A stretch of 8,573 bases of DNA from Deltaproteobacteria bacterium (GCA_019309945.1 JAFDFH010000223.1:1-8573), one strand, 5' to 3'; positions 1 through 5,589 are shown, counted from the stretch's first letter. Notes: generated by a model from the sequence alone, not told the origin. Made by a program: numbers and translations.

Positions 1-106
1 ATTCGGTCGCGTTTGACTCAGATAAAACTTTTCTTCTGAAGAGTTTTCACAACTCTGCTAACTCTTCTGCCAGTTTGTAGACATCCAACTCGTAAACTCG
101 TTGCAT
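1..106 (-). pseudogene. Degenerate four-helix-bundle (23S rRNA IVP / S23 family) gene fragment, copy 1
   Basis: On the minus strand an ATG at 106-104 opens MQRVYELDVYKLAEELAEL and hits TGA at 49-47 after 19 residues. In the same frame the sequence continues KLFRRKVLSESNATE to the window edge, which resembles the start of the family's C-terminal helix. The N-terminal pattern VYELDVYKLAEEL is typical of four-helix-bundle proteins first described as products of intervening sequences in 23S rRNA. The two segments would normally be separated by roughly 60-70 residues (two central helices), so this is an internally deleted remnant rather than a working gene. Family assignment rests on the short N-terminal motif plus the matching C-terminal part of copy 2. 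Confidence 0.6.
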
Positions 107-159
107 CGCTCCCCAATTTCTACTTTCTAATTTCAAGTTTCAAGCCGTAAAAAGTAACG
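1..159 (-). mobile_element. Partial element related to the 277-bp S23-carrying element (copy 1, runs off the left edge)
   Basis: Read on the minus strand, this stretch aligns with 5221-5390: the same leader (a run resembling TTGAAACTTGAAATT), the same ATG context, the same N-terminal codons and the same block AAGTTTTATCTGAGTCAAAC near position 10-30. Its inner end, around 146-159, reads roughly GTTACTTTTTACGG on the minus strand, a diverged version of the terminal repeat GTAACCGTTCACGG of the complete copy. The other end lies outside the window, so neither its total length nor a target duplication can be seen. It lies in inverted orientation relative to the complete copy. Confidence 0.6.
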
Positions 160-170
160 CTAATGGCTAA

Positions 171-279
171 GTAAAAAGGCCCATATACAAGGCGTAGTGT
201 TTTTTCAGGAGCGAGGCTATACATATGGTATGCCGAGCGTCTGAAAAGACACTACAACGCCGTAGATGGGACTTTTTAC
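171..279. repeat. Long imperfect palindrome (about 50-bp arms)
   Basis: The left arm, 171-222, is matched by the reverse complement of 228-279. Paired blocks include TAAAAAGG-CCCAT with ATGGG-ACTTTTTA, GTAGTGTTTTTTCAG with CTGAAAAGACACTAC, and GGCTATAC with GTATGCC. The axis falls in CATATG at 222-227. The ends read GTAAAAAG and CTTTTTAC. It begins 7 bases past the stop codon of the small minus-strand ORF (stop at 287), so in that direction it would form a large hairpin at the 3' end of the message. There is no clear U-run, so it is a REP/MITE-like repeat rather than a textbook terminator. Confidence 0.75.
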
Positions 280-286
280 GACGCCA

Positions 287-553
287 TCAATCCAGATCGT
301 CCACAAAAGTATGCCAGTTAATCAACATATCCGCCATGCCTTGATAAATGGAGCGGGTCTTCGGGTTCGTACAACCCAATGTTTGCATGAGCTGTTTTGC
401 ATGTTTTTCGAACCCCTCTATTTTTTTGTCAGCCTCTTTCATTTCCCGGCGCACATCGATTCCTTGATCGAGGTTTCTTTTAAAATTTTCAGGCCAGGTT
501 TTCGCATCTGCAAGATCCATCAAAATTTGGTGAATCGCTTTATCATCCGGCAT
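287..553 (-). CDS. Small hypothetical protein (88 aa)
   Basis: The ORF starts at ATG 553-551; a GTG two codons upstream (559-557) is possible. It ends with TGA at 289-287. The product is soluble and highly charged, with acidic and basic helices (for example DVRREMKEADKKIEGFEKHA), no signal peptide and no membrane segment. It looks all-helical, and the composition is that of a real protein rather than a shadow, although the opposite strand (266-598) is also open. I do not recognise a family. No convincing Shine-Dalgarno sequence precedes either start. It stands alone, with a palindrome just past its stop and a MITE-like repeat upstream. It could be a genuine orphan gene or a chance ORF. Confidence 0.45.
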   Translation of the reverse strand: MPDDKAIHQILMDLADAKTWPENFKRNLDQGIDVRREMKEADKKIEGFEKHAKQLMQTLGCTNPKTRSIYQGMADMLINWHTFVDDLD

Positions 554-624
554 CGTCACTCACGCGTGCATCGAAAAATTGGACAGGTAAGAGGTTAGGA
601 TCGAAAAGTGTGATATTATAGCTC

Positions 625-753
625 GTGCCCATCCAGAAGCGGTCTTTTTGCCCGATCTCTGCGTTATGCTCAAAATTTTATCCTCGGAATATCAACTATA
701 TGCCTGCGGTAAAATTTTTCGCAGGCCTTGATCTCGAACAAAAATCCTCGTTT
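625..753 (-). mobile_element. MITE-like dispersed repeat, family 1, copy A
   Basis: Positions 653-753 match the reverse complement of 7010-7110 over 101 bp with a single mismatch. At its left end the motif GTGCCCATCCAGAAGCGG (625-642) is a diverged version of GTGTCCGTCCAGAAACGAGG at the start of copy D (6998-7017). Together the copies suggest an original element of about 140 bp with terminal inverted repeats GTGYCCRTCCAGAARCG. Copy A keeps one end and loses the other at about 753, where the sequence becomes AT-rich. Internally it is quasi-palindromic (AAAATTTTATCC and GGTAAAATTTT). No ORF is present, so any movement would need a transposase supplied elsewhere. Confidence 0.7.
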
Positions 754-856
754 AGTCGAGAGTGTTCAAAATGTTATTGATAAAGATGAAGTCTTGATAT
801 AGTTTTGGAGCATAATTTAAGGTAATTAAAAATATAAAATTGATTTCAATATGTTG
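754..856. other. AT-rich spacer downstream of selC
   Basis: About 100 bp of very AT-rich sequence between repeat copy A and the 3' end of the selenocysteine tRNA. No ORF, no strong hairpin and no clear terminator for the tRNA are visible; only a weak ATTGA-AA-TCAAT dyad occurs near 838-849. Confidence 0.5.
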
Positions 857-954
857 TGGCGGAAGTGCATGGGAATCGAACCCACCCGGGACGGTTTTAG
901 CGCCCCACACCGGATTTGAAGTCCGGGAGCCTCACCAGTAAGCTGCGCACTTCC
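857..954 (-). tRNA. selC: tRNA-Sec (anticodon TCA)
   Basis: This is the UGA-decoding selenocysteine tRNA, read on the minus strand from 954 to 857 (98 nt including an encoded CCA). It has the 8-bp acceptor stem typical of bacterial tRNA-Sec (GGAAGTGC pairing with GCACTTCC), then discriminator G and CCA at 860-857. The anticodon stem-loop is CCGGA-CTTCAAA-TCCGG with anticodon TCA at 919-917. A long variable arm (GGGGCG-CTAAAAC-CGTCCC, one G.T pair) and a T arm containing GGTTCGATTCCC follow. Its presence implies that the organism makes selenoproteins, so selA, selB and selD should exist elsewhere. selC is also a common integration site for genomic islands in other bacteria. Confidence 0.96.
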
Positions 955-968
955 GTGTATTTAAACAT

Positions 969-994
969 AAAAAAACCTGGTCCTCTGGGCCAGG
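969..994 (-). terminator. Intrinsic terminator-like hairpin just upstream of selC
   Basis: On the minus strand the sequence reads CCTGGCCCAGAGGACCAGG followed by seven T (975-969). The stem is CCTGG/CCAGG with one internal mismatch and two further G-C pairs. It lies only 14 bp before the 5' end of selC, so it would stop minus-strand transcription arriving from the right. The same 19-bp palindrome recurs at 1213-1231 without the T-run. Confidence 0.6.
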
Positions 995-1231
995 TCAGAG
1001 GCAGTTGGCTATGCCGTGCAAAGGGCCGACAAGAATACAGAATTCAGGAGACCGAATTCAGAATAAGGTATTCGCCTGCGGCTCAACCGGAAAATATAAA
1101 ATGTGCAGGCGCGAAGCAACATCATTCTATTCTGACTCCTGACTTCTGGCTCCTGAATTCTGTGTTTCAACGCCGACTGTCGCTAAAAGCCTTTTCCAAG
1201 GGCAAACCAAAGCCTGGTCCTCTGGGCCAGG
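976..1231. repeat. Non-coding block bounded by two copies of a 19-bp hairpin and holding a nested inverted repeat
   Basis: CCTGGTCCTCTGGGCCAGG occurs identically at 976-994 and 1213-1231. Between them lies a perfect 14-bp inverted repeat, ACAGAATTCAGGAG (1037-1050) and CTCCTGAATTCTGT (1150-1163), with an inner dyad GCCTGC (1075-1080) and GCAGGC (1105-1110) and further partial matches such as GAATTCAGAAT against its reverse complement. The open reading frame crossing this block also crosses the tRNA gene and is not considered coding. The layout looks like a small palindromic repeat inserted between, or carrying, duplicated hairpins. Confidence 0.6.
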
Positions 1232-1323
1232 ATTCTTTACTATTATGTATTGCATCGATGAATTCGTAAAAAGGCTTCTTTTCAAACTTTTTTTGAAGTC
1301 ATCATATTAATATTATGAATTTT

Positions 1324-1351
1324 TTGTCAATATTTTTAATAAACCCATAAA
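1324..1351 (+). promoter_or_regulatory. Candidate sigma-70-type promoter for the peptidase-larC-pgpA group
   Basis: A -35-like TTGTCA (1324-1329) is followed after 16 bp by CATAAA (1346-1351), in a very AT-rich stretch 30-60 bp before the peptidase ATG. The -35 box fits well and the -10 box is weak. It is the best candidate in the gap, judged by eye only. Confidence 0.35.
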
Positions 1352-1381
1352 TTTCATTTTTATGATTCACGGAGTCTGGGG

Positions 1382-2521
1382 ATGATCAATAAAGAGAGAC
1401 TAACCGACACATTTAGATTTTTGGTCGAGATTGATAGTGTTTCTAAAGAAGAGGGTGCTGTTGCAAGTGAAATCAGAAAGATTCTGGAATTCATTGGCGC
1501 CGAAACTTTGGTGGACACCGCAGGTGAAAAAATTGGTAGTGATACCGGAAACTTAATTGCCAAATTTAAAGGAAATACGCAGGTGCCTCCACTTTTGCTC
1601 AATGCACATATGGACACGGTTGAACCCGGCAAAGGCATCACGGTTATTTTTAAGGACGGGATTTTTACAAGTGATGGTACCACGATACTCGGAGCGGACG
1701 ATAAAAGCGCAATCGCCATCCTGATAGAAACTTTGATGGTGCTGCATGAAAATGACCTTTCATTCGGGCCGATTGAGCTCGTCCTCACAATTTGCGAAGA
1801 GATCGGACTTCAGGGAGCCAAGCATCTTGATTTTAGCCTGATAACGGCAAAATACGGGTATGCGCTGGACGCCACGGACACGGAAGGGATTGTTACCCGG
1901 GCTCCTGCAGCCAATCGACTCGAATTTAAGATTCATGGCAAAGATGCCCATGCTGGTGCCGCCCCGGAAAAGGGGATCAATGCGATTTTTTTAGCAAGCC
2001 AGGCCATTGCCGGACTTGAAGTCGGTCGAATCGATCAGGAGACAACTTGTAATATTGGCATGATCGAAGGGGGTGACGCCATCAACATCGTGCCGAAACT
2101 GGTTACCGTCAAGGGTGAGGTCAGGAGTCATGATGAAGAAAAGCTGATGAACATTACAAATCAATTCATATCAGCGTTTAAAGCGGTTGTTGAAAATTAT
2201 CATACATCTTCGGGTGATGGAGGACTTCCCCGACTTGAATTTCAGGTGGATAGAGATTTTTCAAGTACATCCGTTCCAGAAGATCACCCCGTTGTGACGC
2301 TGGCCCGTGAAGCTGCTGAAAATCTTGGCAGGAAGATGAAGTCCAAGGCGACGGGCGGGGGTGCGGATGCCAATATTTTTTTTGAAAAAGGGATCATCAC
2401 CGGCGTACTCGGCACGGGAATGCGTGACATGCATACCGTTCGCGAATCCATCCGGTTGGATGATATGGTTCGGACCGTTGAACTGCTGCTGGAAATCATA
2501 AAACTCCATTCGTGCCGCTGA
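1382..2521 (+). CDS. M20-family metallopeptidase, PepT-like (tripeptidase / aminoacylase type)
   Basis: A 379-aa cytosolic zinc hydrolase that probably removes N-terminal residues from short peptides or acylated amino acids. The co-catalytic metal-site residues of the family are all visible: H76 and catalytic D78 in NAHMDTV, bridging D106 in LGADDKSA, general base E139 and ligand E140 in ICEEIGLQGA, D163 in ALDATD, and H351 in DMHTVRE. The small dimerisation (lid) domain spans roughly residues 175-290 and contains KDAHAGAAPEKGINA. Length matches the PepT-like subgroup. The ATG follows GGAG (1371-1374) with 7-nt spacing. It is first in a plus-strand run, with larC 53 bp downstream. The true substrate cannot be read from the sequence; tripeptidase T itself is slightly longer, so 'PepT-like' is the safe name. 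Confidence 0.9.
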   Translation: MINKERLTDTFRFLVEIDSVSKEEGAVASEIRKILEFIGAETLVDTAGEKIGSDTGNLIAKFKGNTQVPPLLLNAHMDTVEPGKGITVIFKDGIFTSDGTTILGADDKSAIAILIETLMVLHENDLSFGPIELVLTICEEIGLQGAKHLDFSLITAKYGYALDATDTEGIVTRAPAANRLEFKIHGKDAHAGAAPEKGINAIFLASQAIAGLEVGRIDQETTCNIGMIEGGDAINIVPKLVTVKGEVRSHDEEKLMNITNQFISAFKAVVENYHTSSGDGGLPRLEFQVDRDFSSTSVPEDHPVVTLAREAAENLGRKMKSKATGGGADANIFFEKGIITGVLGTGMRDMHTVRESIRLDDMVRTVELLLEIIKLHSCR

Positions 2522-2574
2522 TAAATATATGAGGGGTCGGGGAGTTTTGCAAAGGTCTCATAAGGTATGTAACA

Positions 2575-3756
2575 ATGCTCGCTTATTTTGATTGTTTTTC
2601 GGGTATCAGCGGTGACATGACGCTAGGCGCTTTTATCGACCTGGGTGTCCCGGTGAAATGGCTGAAGGATTCCATCTGCAAGATTCCTTTGACCGGTTTT
2701 GACCTGTCGGCCACATCCATAGCCCGCAACGGAATTCAAGCCCAACGTGTTTTGGTTCACATCCAAGATGGGGCCAAGGCCAGGGATTATGCCGAAATAA
2801 AAACTTTGATTAAAAACAGTCCTCTCACTTCTGACGTAAAAAACAGGAGCTTTAGGATTTTTGAAAGGCTTGCAGAGGCCGAAGCCGGAATTCACGGGTG
2901 TCCTAAGGAAAAAGTCCATTTTCATGAGATCGGGGGGGTGGATTCGATCGTAGATATTATCGGTACGGCGCTATGCATTGAGTATCTGGGTATCGAGAAG
3001 GTCATTGCTTCAAAAATTCCTTTGGGTACAGGATTTGTTTCCTGCCGGCATGGAACCCTGCCGGTTCCTGCTCCCGCAACAATCGCTATACTCAAGGGCA
3101 TTCCGGTTTATGGCTCCGGAATTCAGCATGAACTCGTTACACCTACAGGAGCGGCCATCCTCGCAACACTATGTGAATCTTTTGAGGAAATTCCGGATAT
3201 GATTGTTGAAAAAATTGGATATGGTGCCGGCGAACGTGATCTTAAATCCATACCGAATCTCTTACGGATAATAACCGGAACCATGAGCGATGTTCAAAAA
3301 GTCCATCAAGCCGGTTATCTCAAGGATACCATTGAGGTGGTGGAAACCTGTATTGATGATATGAACCCGGAAATTTTCGGGTTCGTGATGGATCGGCTGT
3401 TTGCAGACGGAGCGCTGGATGTTTATTGGATGCCGGTCTTTATGAAAAAAAACAGGCCGGGAACAATGATACACGTGCTTTGTCACAGGAACCGGCGGGA
3501 GACGATTATCCATCGTATTTTATCTGAAACCACATCATTAGGTCTCAGGTACTATGATGCCCAAAGACGCTTGCTCCCACGGGAGCATGTCCATATCCAA
3601 ACTCCCTACGGCCCCCTCCAGGTTAAACGTATCACTAACCCGGACGGAAGTATTCGGATTGTGCCCGAATATGAAGTTTGCAAAAAGATCGCACTTGAAA
3701 AGAAGATTCCCATAAGGATCGTTTACGATGCGATTATTAAGGAGGCAGAAGTTTGA
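2575..3756 (+). CDS. larC: LarC: nickel insertion protein for the nickel-pincer (NPN) cofactor
   Basis: A 393-aa protein of the LarC family, the CTP-dependent cyclometallase that inserts nickel into the pyridinium-3,5-bisthiocarboxylic acid mononucleotide made by LarB and LarE. Its product is the cofactor of lactate racemase and related enzymes. Family signatures seen: YFDCFSGISGDM at residues 4-15, VHFHEIGGVDSIVDI at 114-128, LVTPTGAA at 187-194, ETCIDDMNPE at 257-266 and PEYE at 364-367. The gene is one uninterrupted frame, unlike Lactobacillus plantarum, where larC1 and larC2 are joined by frameshifting. The ATG is preceded by TAAGG (2561-2565). No larA, larB or larE is in the window, so the partner genes must lie elsewhere. 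It sits between the peptidase and pgpA with short gaps, which suggests co-transcription rather than a shared pathway. Confidence 0.93.
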   Translation: MLAYFDCFSGISGDMTLGAFIDLGVPVKWLKDSICKIPLTGFDLSATSIARNGIQAQRVLVHIQDGAKARDYAEIKTLIKNSPLTSDVKNRSFRIFERLAEAEAGIHGCPKEKVHFHEIGGVDSIVDIIGTALCIEYLGIEKVIASKIPLGTGFVSCRHGTLPVPAPATIAILKGIPVYGSGIQHELVTPTGAAILATLCESFEEIPDMIVEKIGYGAGERDLKSIPNLLRIITGTMSDVQKVHQAGYLKDTIEVVETCIDDMNPEIFGFVMDRLFADGALDVYWMPVFMKKNRPGTMIHVLCHRNRRETIIHRILSETTSLGLRYYDAQRRLLPREHVHIQTPYGPLQVKRITNPDGSIRIVPEYEVCKKIALEKKIPIRIVYDAIIKEAEV

Positions 3757-3769
3757 GGACAGAGGGGGC

Positions 3770-3796
3770 TTGACAAAAAACATACCAGAATATAGA
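3770..3796 (+). promoter_or_regulatory. Candidate promoter just ahead of pgpA
   Basis: A perfect TTGACA (3770-3775) is followed by TATAGA (3791-3796), but with a short 15-bp spacer. A start about 7 nt beyond the -10 would fall at or next to the pgpA ATG (3805), giving a nearly leaderless message. This would fit the absence of a good Shine-Dalgarno there. The sub-optimal spacing keeps the call tentative. Confidence 0.3.
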
Positions 3797-3804
3797 GACG
3801 GGCC

Positions 3805-4266
3805 ATGAATTTCAGGCAGAAATGGGGCATGTTTTTTGCAACTGGCTGTTATATCGGAAAAAGTTCTTTTGCACCCGGCACATTAGGATCCATTTTAGGG
3901 CTTCCGTTTTGCTTTCTGCTATCAAAAATTGACTTACCGGTTGCCATCCTTGGCACTGTCATTTTTATTTTTTTCGCCATTTGGATCGCCCAGGGTGCCG
4001 CAAGACAATTAAATATAAAAGATCCCGGTTGTATTGTCATCGATGAAATTGCGGGCATTACCGTAGCATTGCTGGGTCTGCCTTTTAATTTTGCTTTTGT
4101 GATTGCCGGTTTTGTTCTCTTCAGATTTTTTGATATTTTAAAACCGTTTCCCATTCGGTACCTGGAAAAATTTAAGGGGGGCGTCGGCATTGTCCTGGAT
4201 GATGTGGCGGCAGGAATCTTCAGCAATTTTATAATAAGAGTTGGCTTTCTTTTGATGAATTTGTAA
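3805..4266 (+). CDS. pgpA: Phosphatidylglycerophosphatase A
   Basis: A 153-aa integral inner-membrane phosphatase that converts phosphatidylglycerol phosphate to phosphatidylglycerol, the step before cardiolipin synthesis. Conserved PgpA blocks appear in order: APGTLGS (23-29), DPGCIVIDEIAG (73-84), FRFFDILKPFPI (106-117) and GGVGIVLDDVAAG (125-137). These include the acidic residues D73, D80, E81, D132 and D133 thought to bind Mg2+. Hydrophobic stretches at about 28-41, 45-62, 83-108 and 134-151 fit a compact four-helix membrane protein, and the length is normal for the family. The ATG has only a weak purine-rich leader (GAGACGGG). It starts 48 bp after larC. Confidence 0.92.
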   Translation: MNFRQKWGMFFATGCYIGKSSFAPGTLGSILGLPFCFLLSKIDLPVAILGTVIFIFFAIWIAQGAARQLNIKDPGCIVIDEIAGITVALLGLPFNFAFVIAGFVLFRFFDILKPFPIRYLEKFKGGVGIVLDDVAAGIFSNFIIRVGFLLMNL

Positions 4267-4320
4267 AAGGGCGCATTCATCTATTACGTCGATAGTTCCA
4301 TAGTTGTAAATTTTGTGCTT

Positions 4321-4414
4321 TTTGTGGCAAAACTTTTTTCTTCTCGCCACAAAGGCAGCAAGACATTAAGAAAGAATAACAAAAAAATCCTTCGTGTTTT
4401 TGTGACTTGGTGGC
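4321..4414. repeat. Hairpin repeat of the 'GCCACAAAG...CTTGGTGGC' type between pgpA and lepB
   Basis: TTTGTGGC (4321-4328) pairs perfectly with GCCACAAA (4346-4353). The segment from 4346 also pairs imperfectly with 4389-4414 (GCCACAAAGGCAGCAAGACA against the reverse complement of CGTGTTTTTGTGACTTGGTGGC). A-rich and T-rich runs lie between the arms. The 214-bp gap holds no ORF. Sequences of this look are common dispersed repeats in several anaerobic bacterial groups. It may separate pgpA and lepB transcription, but no classical terminator is evident. Confidence 0.5.
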
Positions 4415-4480
4415 AAATATTTTTAGTTCCGGCTTGTCCAGGTTAGGAAATGATACTGATAAGAAAAGGTTGAGGAGAAT

Positions 4481-5140
4481 TTGAAACCAAAGAAATCATC
4501 CGAAAAAGATGTTCGGACCAAAAAAAAGAGCGGTCTTCGGGAAAACCTCGAAGCCATCGCGGTGGCGATCGTACTTGCTTTGTTTATACGAACGTTTATC
4601 GTTCAAGCCTTTAAAATCCCATCGGGTTCCATGAAGAACACCCTTTTGATCGGAGACCATATCCTGGTCAACAAATTTATTTATGGCGTCAAGATACCCT
4701 ATTGGCAAAAAAAAATCGTTTCCGTGAAAAATCCGAAACGCGGTGACATCGTTGTCTTCAAATTTCCGGAGGATCCCGGCAAGGATTTTATCAAGCGTGT
4801 TATTGCAATTGGCGGTGACGTGGTGGCAATCCGTGATAAAAAGATTTATGTAAACCATAAGCTTCTGAACCACAAATACGGCATATATACGGATTCGCAC
4901 ATTATTCCGGGCGGTATCCAACCCAGGGATAATTTCGGGCCCGTCACCGTACCTGAAAATTCTCTTTTTGTCATGGGGGACAACCGGGATCACAGCTATG
5001 ACAGCAGGTTCTGGGGTTTTGTTGACCTGAAAAAGGTGAAAGGCAAGGCGTTTATTATCTATTGGTCCTGGAATAAGGACAATTCCAGCTCGATACTCGA
5101 TTATGTGCGATGGGGCCGGATAGGGACATTATTAAAATAG
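4481..5140 (+). CDS. lepB: Signal peptidase I
   Basis: A 219-aa membrane-anchored serine protease that removes signal peptides from exported proteins. A lysine-rich cytosolic tail (1-21) is followed by one membrane segment (about 24-44) and a periplasmic catalytic domain. The Ser/Lys dyad is S50 in IPSGSM and K105 in DFIKRVIAIGGD. The conserved boxes RGDIVVFKFP (87-96) and MGDNRDHSYDSRFWGFV (165-181) are present. The start is TTG at 4481. There is an in-frame TAA at 4460-4462, no upstream ATG, and GAGGAG (4472-4477) lies only 3 nt before the TTG. The first in-frame ATG is M51, inside the active site, so TTG must be close to the true start. A repeat element begins about 5 bp after the stop. 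Confidence 0.93.
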   Translation: MKPKKSSEKDVRTKKKSGLRENLEAIAVAIVLALFIRTFIVQAFKIPSGSMKNTLLIGDHILVNKFIYGVKIPYWQKKIVSVKNPKRGDIVVFKFPEDPGKDFIKRVIAIGGDVVAIRDKKIYVNHKLLNHKYGIYTDSHIIPGGIQPRDNFGPVTVPENSLFVMGDNRDHSYDSRFWGFVDLKKVKGKAFIIYWSWNKDNSSSILDYVRWGRIGTLLK

Positions 5141-5220
5141 CGAGCCAGTTTCAAAACGTTTCAGTTTGTTCAAGGTCAAGGAAGGTTAAAATTTTAACCG
5201 CAGGAATACATTTAGTATTT

Positions 5221-5497
5221 TGTAACCGTTCACGGTTTGAAACTTGAAATTGGAAAGTAGAAATTGGGAAGAGATGCAACGAGTTTGGGAGTTGGATGTC
5301 TACAAAATGGCAGAAGAGTTATCAGATATGGTCTGGCACAACTTTGATAAGAAGAAAAGTTTTATCTGAGTCAAACGCGACAGAATACAAAGCAATAGTT
5401 GAAAAACTCGGCCCCCAATTGAATGCGTTCATCAACAGTACAAAAGCATGAAGGCCAAATTTCCTTTTCTAATTTCAACGTTCCATGAACGGTTACA
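5221..5497 (+). mobile_element. 277-bp non-autonomous element with terminal inverted repeats, nested in repeat copy B
   Basis: The left end TGTAACCGTTCACGG (5221-5235) and the right end, reverse complement TGTAACCGTTCATGG (5483-5497), are 15-bp inverted repeats with one mismatch. They are flanked by the direct repeat GTATTT at 5215-5220 and 5498-5503 (7 bp if the boundary base is counted outside the element). Copy C, which lacks the insertion, reads ...CATTTCCGTATTTTGAGG..., a plausible empty site. Subterminal motifs resembling TTGAAATTRGAAA also recur at both ends. The cargo is a decayed four-helix-bundle gene; there is no transposase. Confidence 0.8.
5274..5451 (+). pseudogene. Internally deleted four-helix-bundle (23S rRNA IVP / S23 family) gene, copy 2
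   Basis: ATG 5274 opens MQRVWELDVYKMAEELSDMVWHNFDK, the typical N-terminal helix of the family, and then runs into TGA at 5367-5369. From about 5350, in another frame, the sequence reads RKVLSESNATE followed by YKAIVEKLGPQLNAFINS and TKA, ending at TGA 5449-5451. This resembles the C-terminal helix of such proteins. Together these cover only about 60 residues of a family usually near 120, so the central helices are deleted and the frame shifted. It lies wholly within the TIR-bounded element and shares the N-terminal and junction sequence with the inverted copy at 1-106. Full-length members bind nothing I can infer from sequence. Confidence 0.65.
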
Positions 5498-5576
5498 GTA
5501 TTTCGAGGATTAAAATTTGAGCCTGACGCAGAGATTGGGTAAAATGGGACGTTTTGAATGGAGAGGGCACGAGACC

Positions 5577-5581
5577 GGAGG
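5577..5581 (+). promoter_or_regulatory. Ribosome-binding site that decides the pyrC start
   Basis: GGAGG at 5577-5581 lies 8 nt before ATG 5590. This selects that ATG over the in-frame TTG at 5554, which sits inside the end of repeat copy B and has no Shine-Dalgarno. Confidence 0.8.
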
Positions 5582-5589
5582 TTTGCGAA

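Larger units (their letters stand above)
5145..5561 (+). mobile_element. MITE-like dispersed repeat, family 2, copy B (interrupted)
   Basis: The ends carry an imperfect inverted repeat: TTCAAAACGTTTCAGTTT near 5150-5167, and TTCAAAACGTCCCATTTT as the reverse complement of 5541-5558. Internal blocks GTCAAGGAAGG, TTTTAACCGCAGGAATACATTT (5194-5213) and GAGGATTAAAATTTGAGCC...GACGCAGAGATTGGG (5505-5538) match copy C (6891-6990) in inverted orientation. The middle is split by a separate 277-bp element at 5221-5497. Without it the repeat would be about 135 bp. It fills almost the whole lepB-pyrC gap and ends 16 bp before the pyrC ribosome-binding site. Confidence 0.7.

Noticed and set aside
47..49. 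In-frame TGA in S23 fragment copy 1 as a selenocysteine codon, given the nearby selC
   Set aside because: The protein is an internally deleted remnant, the TGA sits at the deletion junction and no SECIS-like hairpin is evident just downstream.
266..598. Plus-strand 110-aa ORF opposite the small minus-strand ORF
   Set aside because: Composition is Phe/His/Arg-rich with no motif, it overlaps the palindrome, and the minus frame looks more protein-like.
916..1269. Plus-strand 117-aa ORF
   Set aside because: It starts inside the tRNA-Sec gene and runs through the duplicated hairpins and inverted repeat; translation is a by-product of the repeats.
857..1381. Genomic island integrated at selC
   Set aside because: No integrase gene and no direct repeat of the selC 3' end are visible in the window; the island, if any, would have to extend beyond the left edge.
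1360..1788. Minus-strand 142-aa ORF, and similar antisense ORFs at 3849-4280 and 7430-7957
   Set aside because: They lie opposite well-supported genes (M20 peptidase, pgpA, response regulator) and show no family signatures.
5333..5348. TGGCAC...TTTGATA as a sigma-54 promoter
   Set aside because: Spacing to the -12 element is off by one and the GC of the -12 box is missing; it is coding sequence of the decayed S23 gene.
5554..5589. TTG at 5554 as the pyrC start
   Set aside because: It lies in the end of repeat copy B with no Shine-Dalgarno; ATG 5590 has GGAGG at good spacing and gives the family's normal N-terminus.
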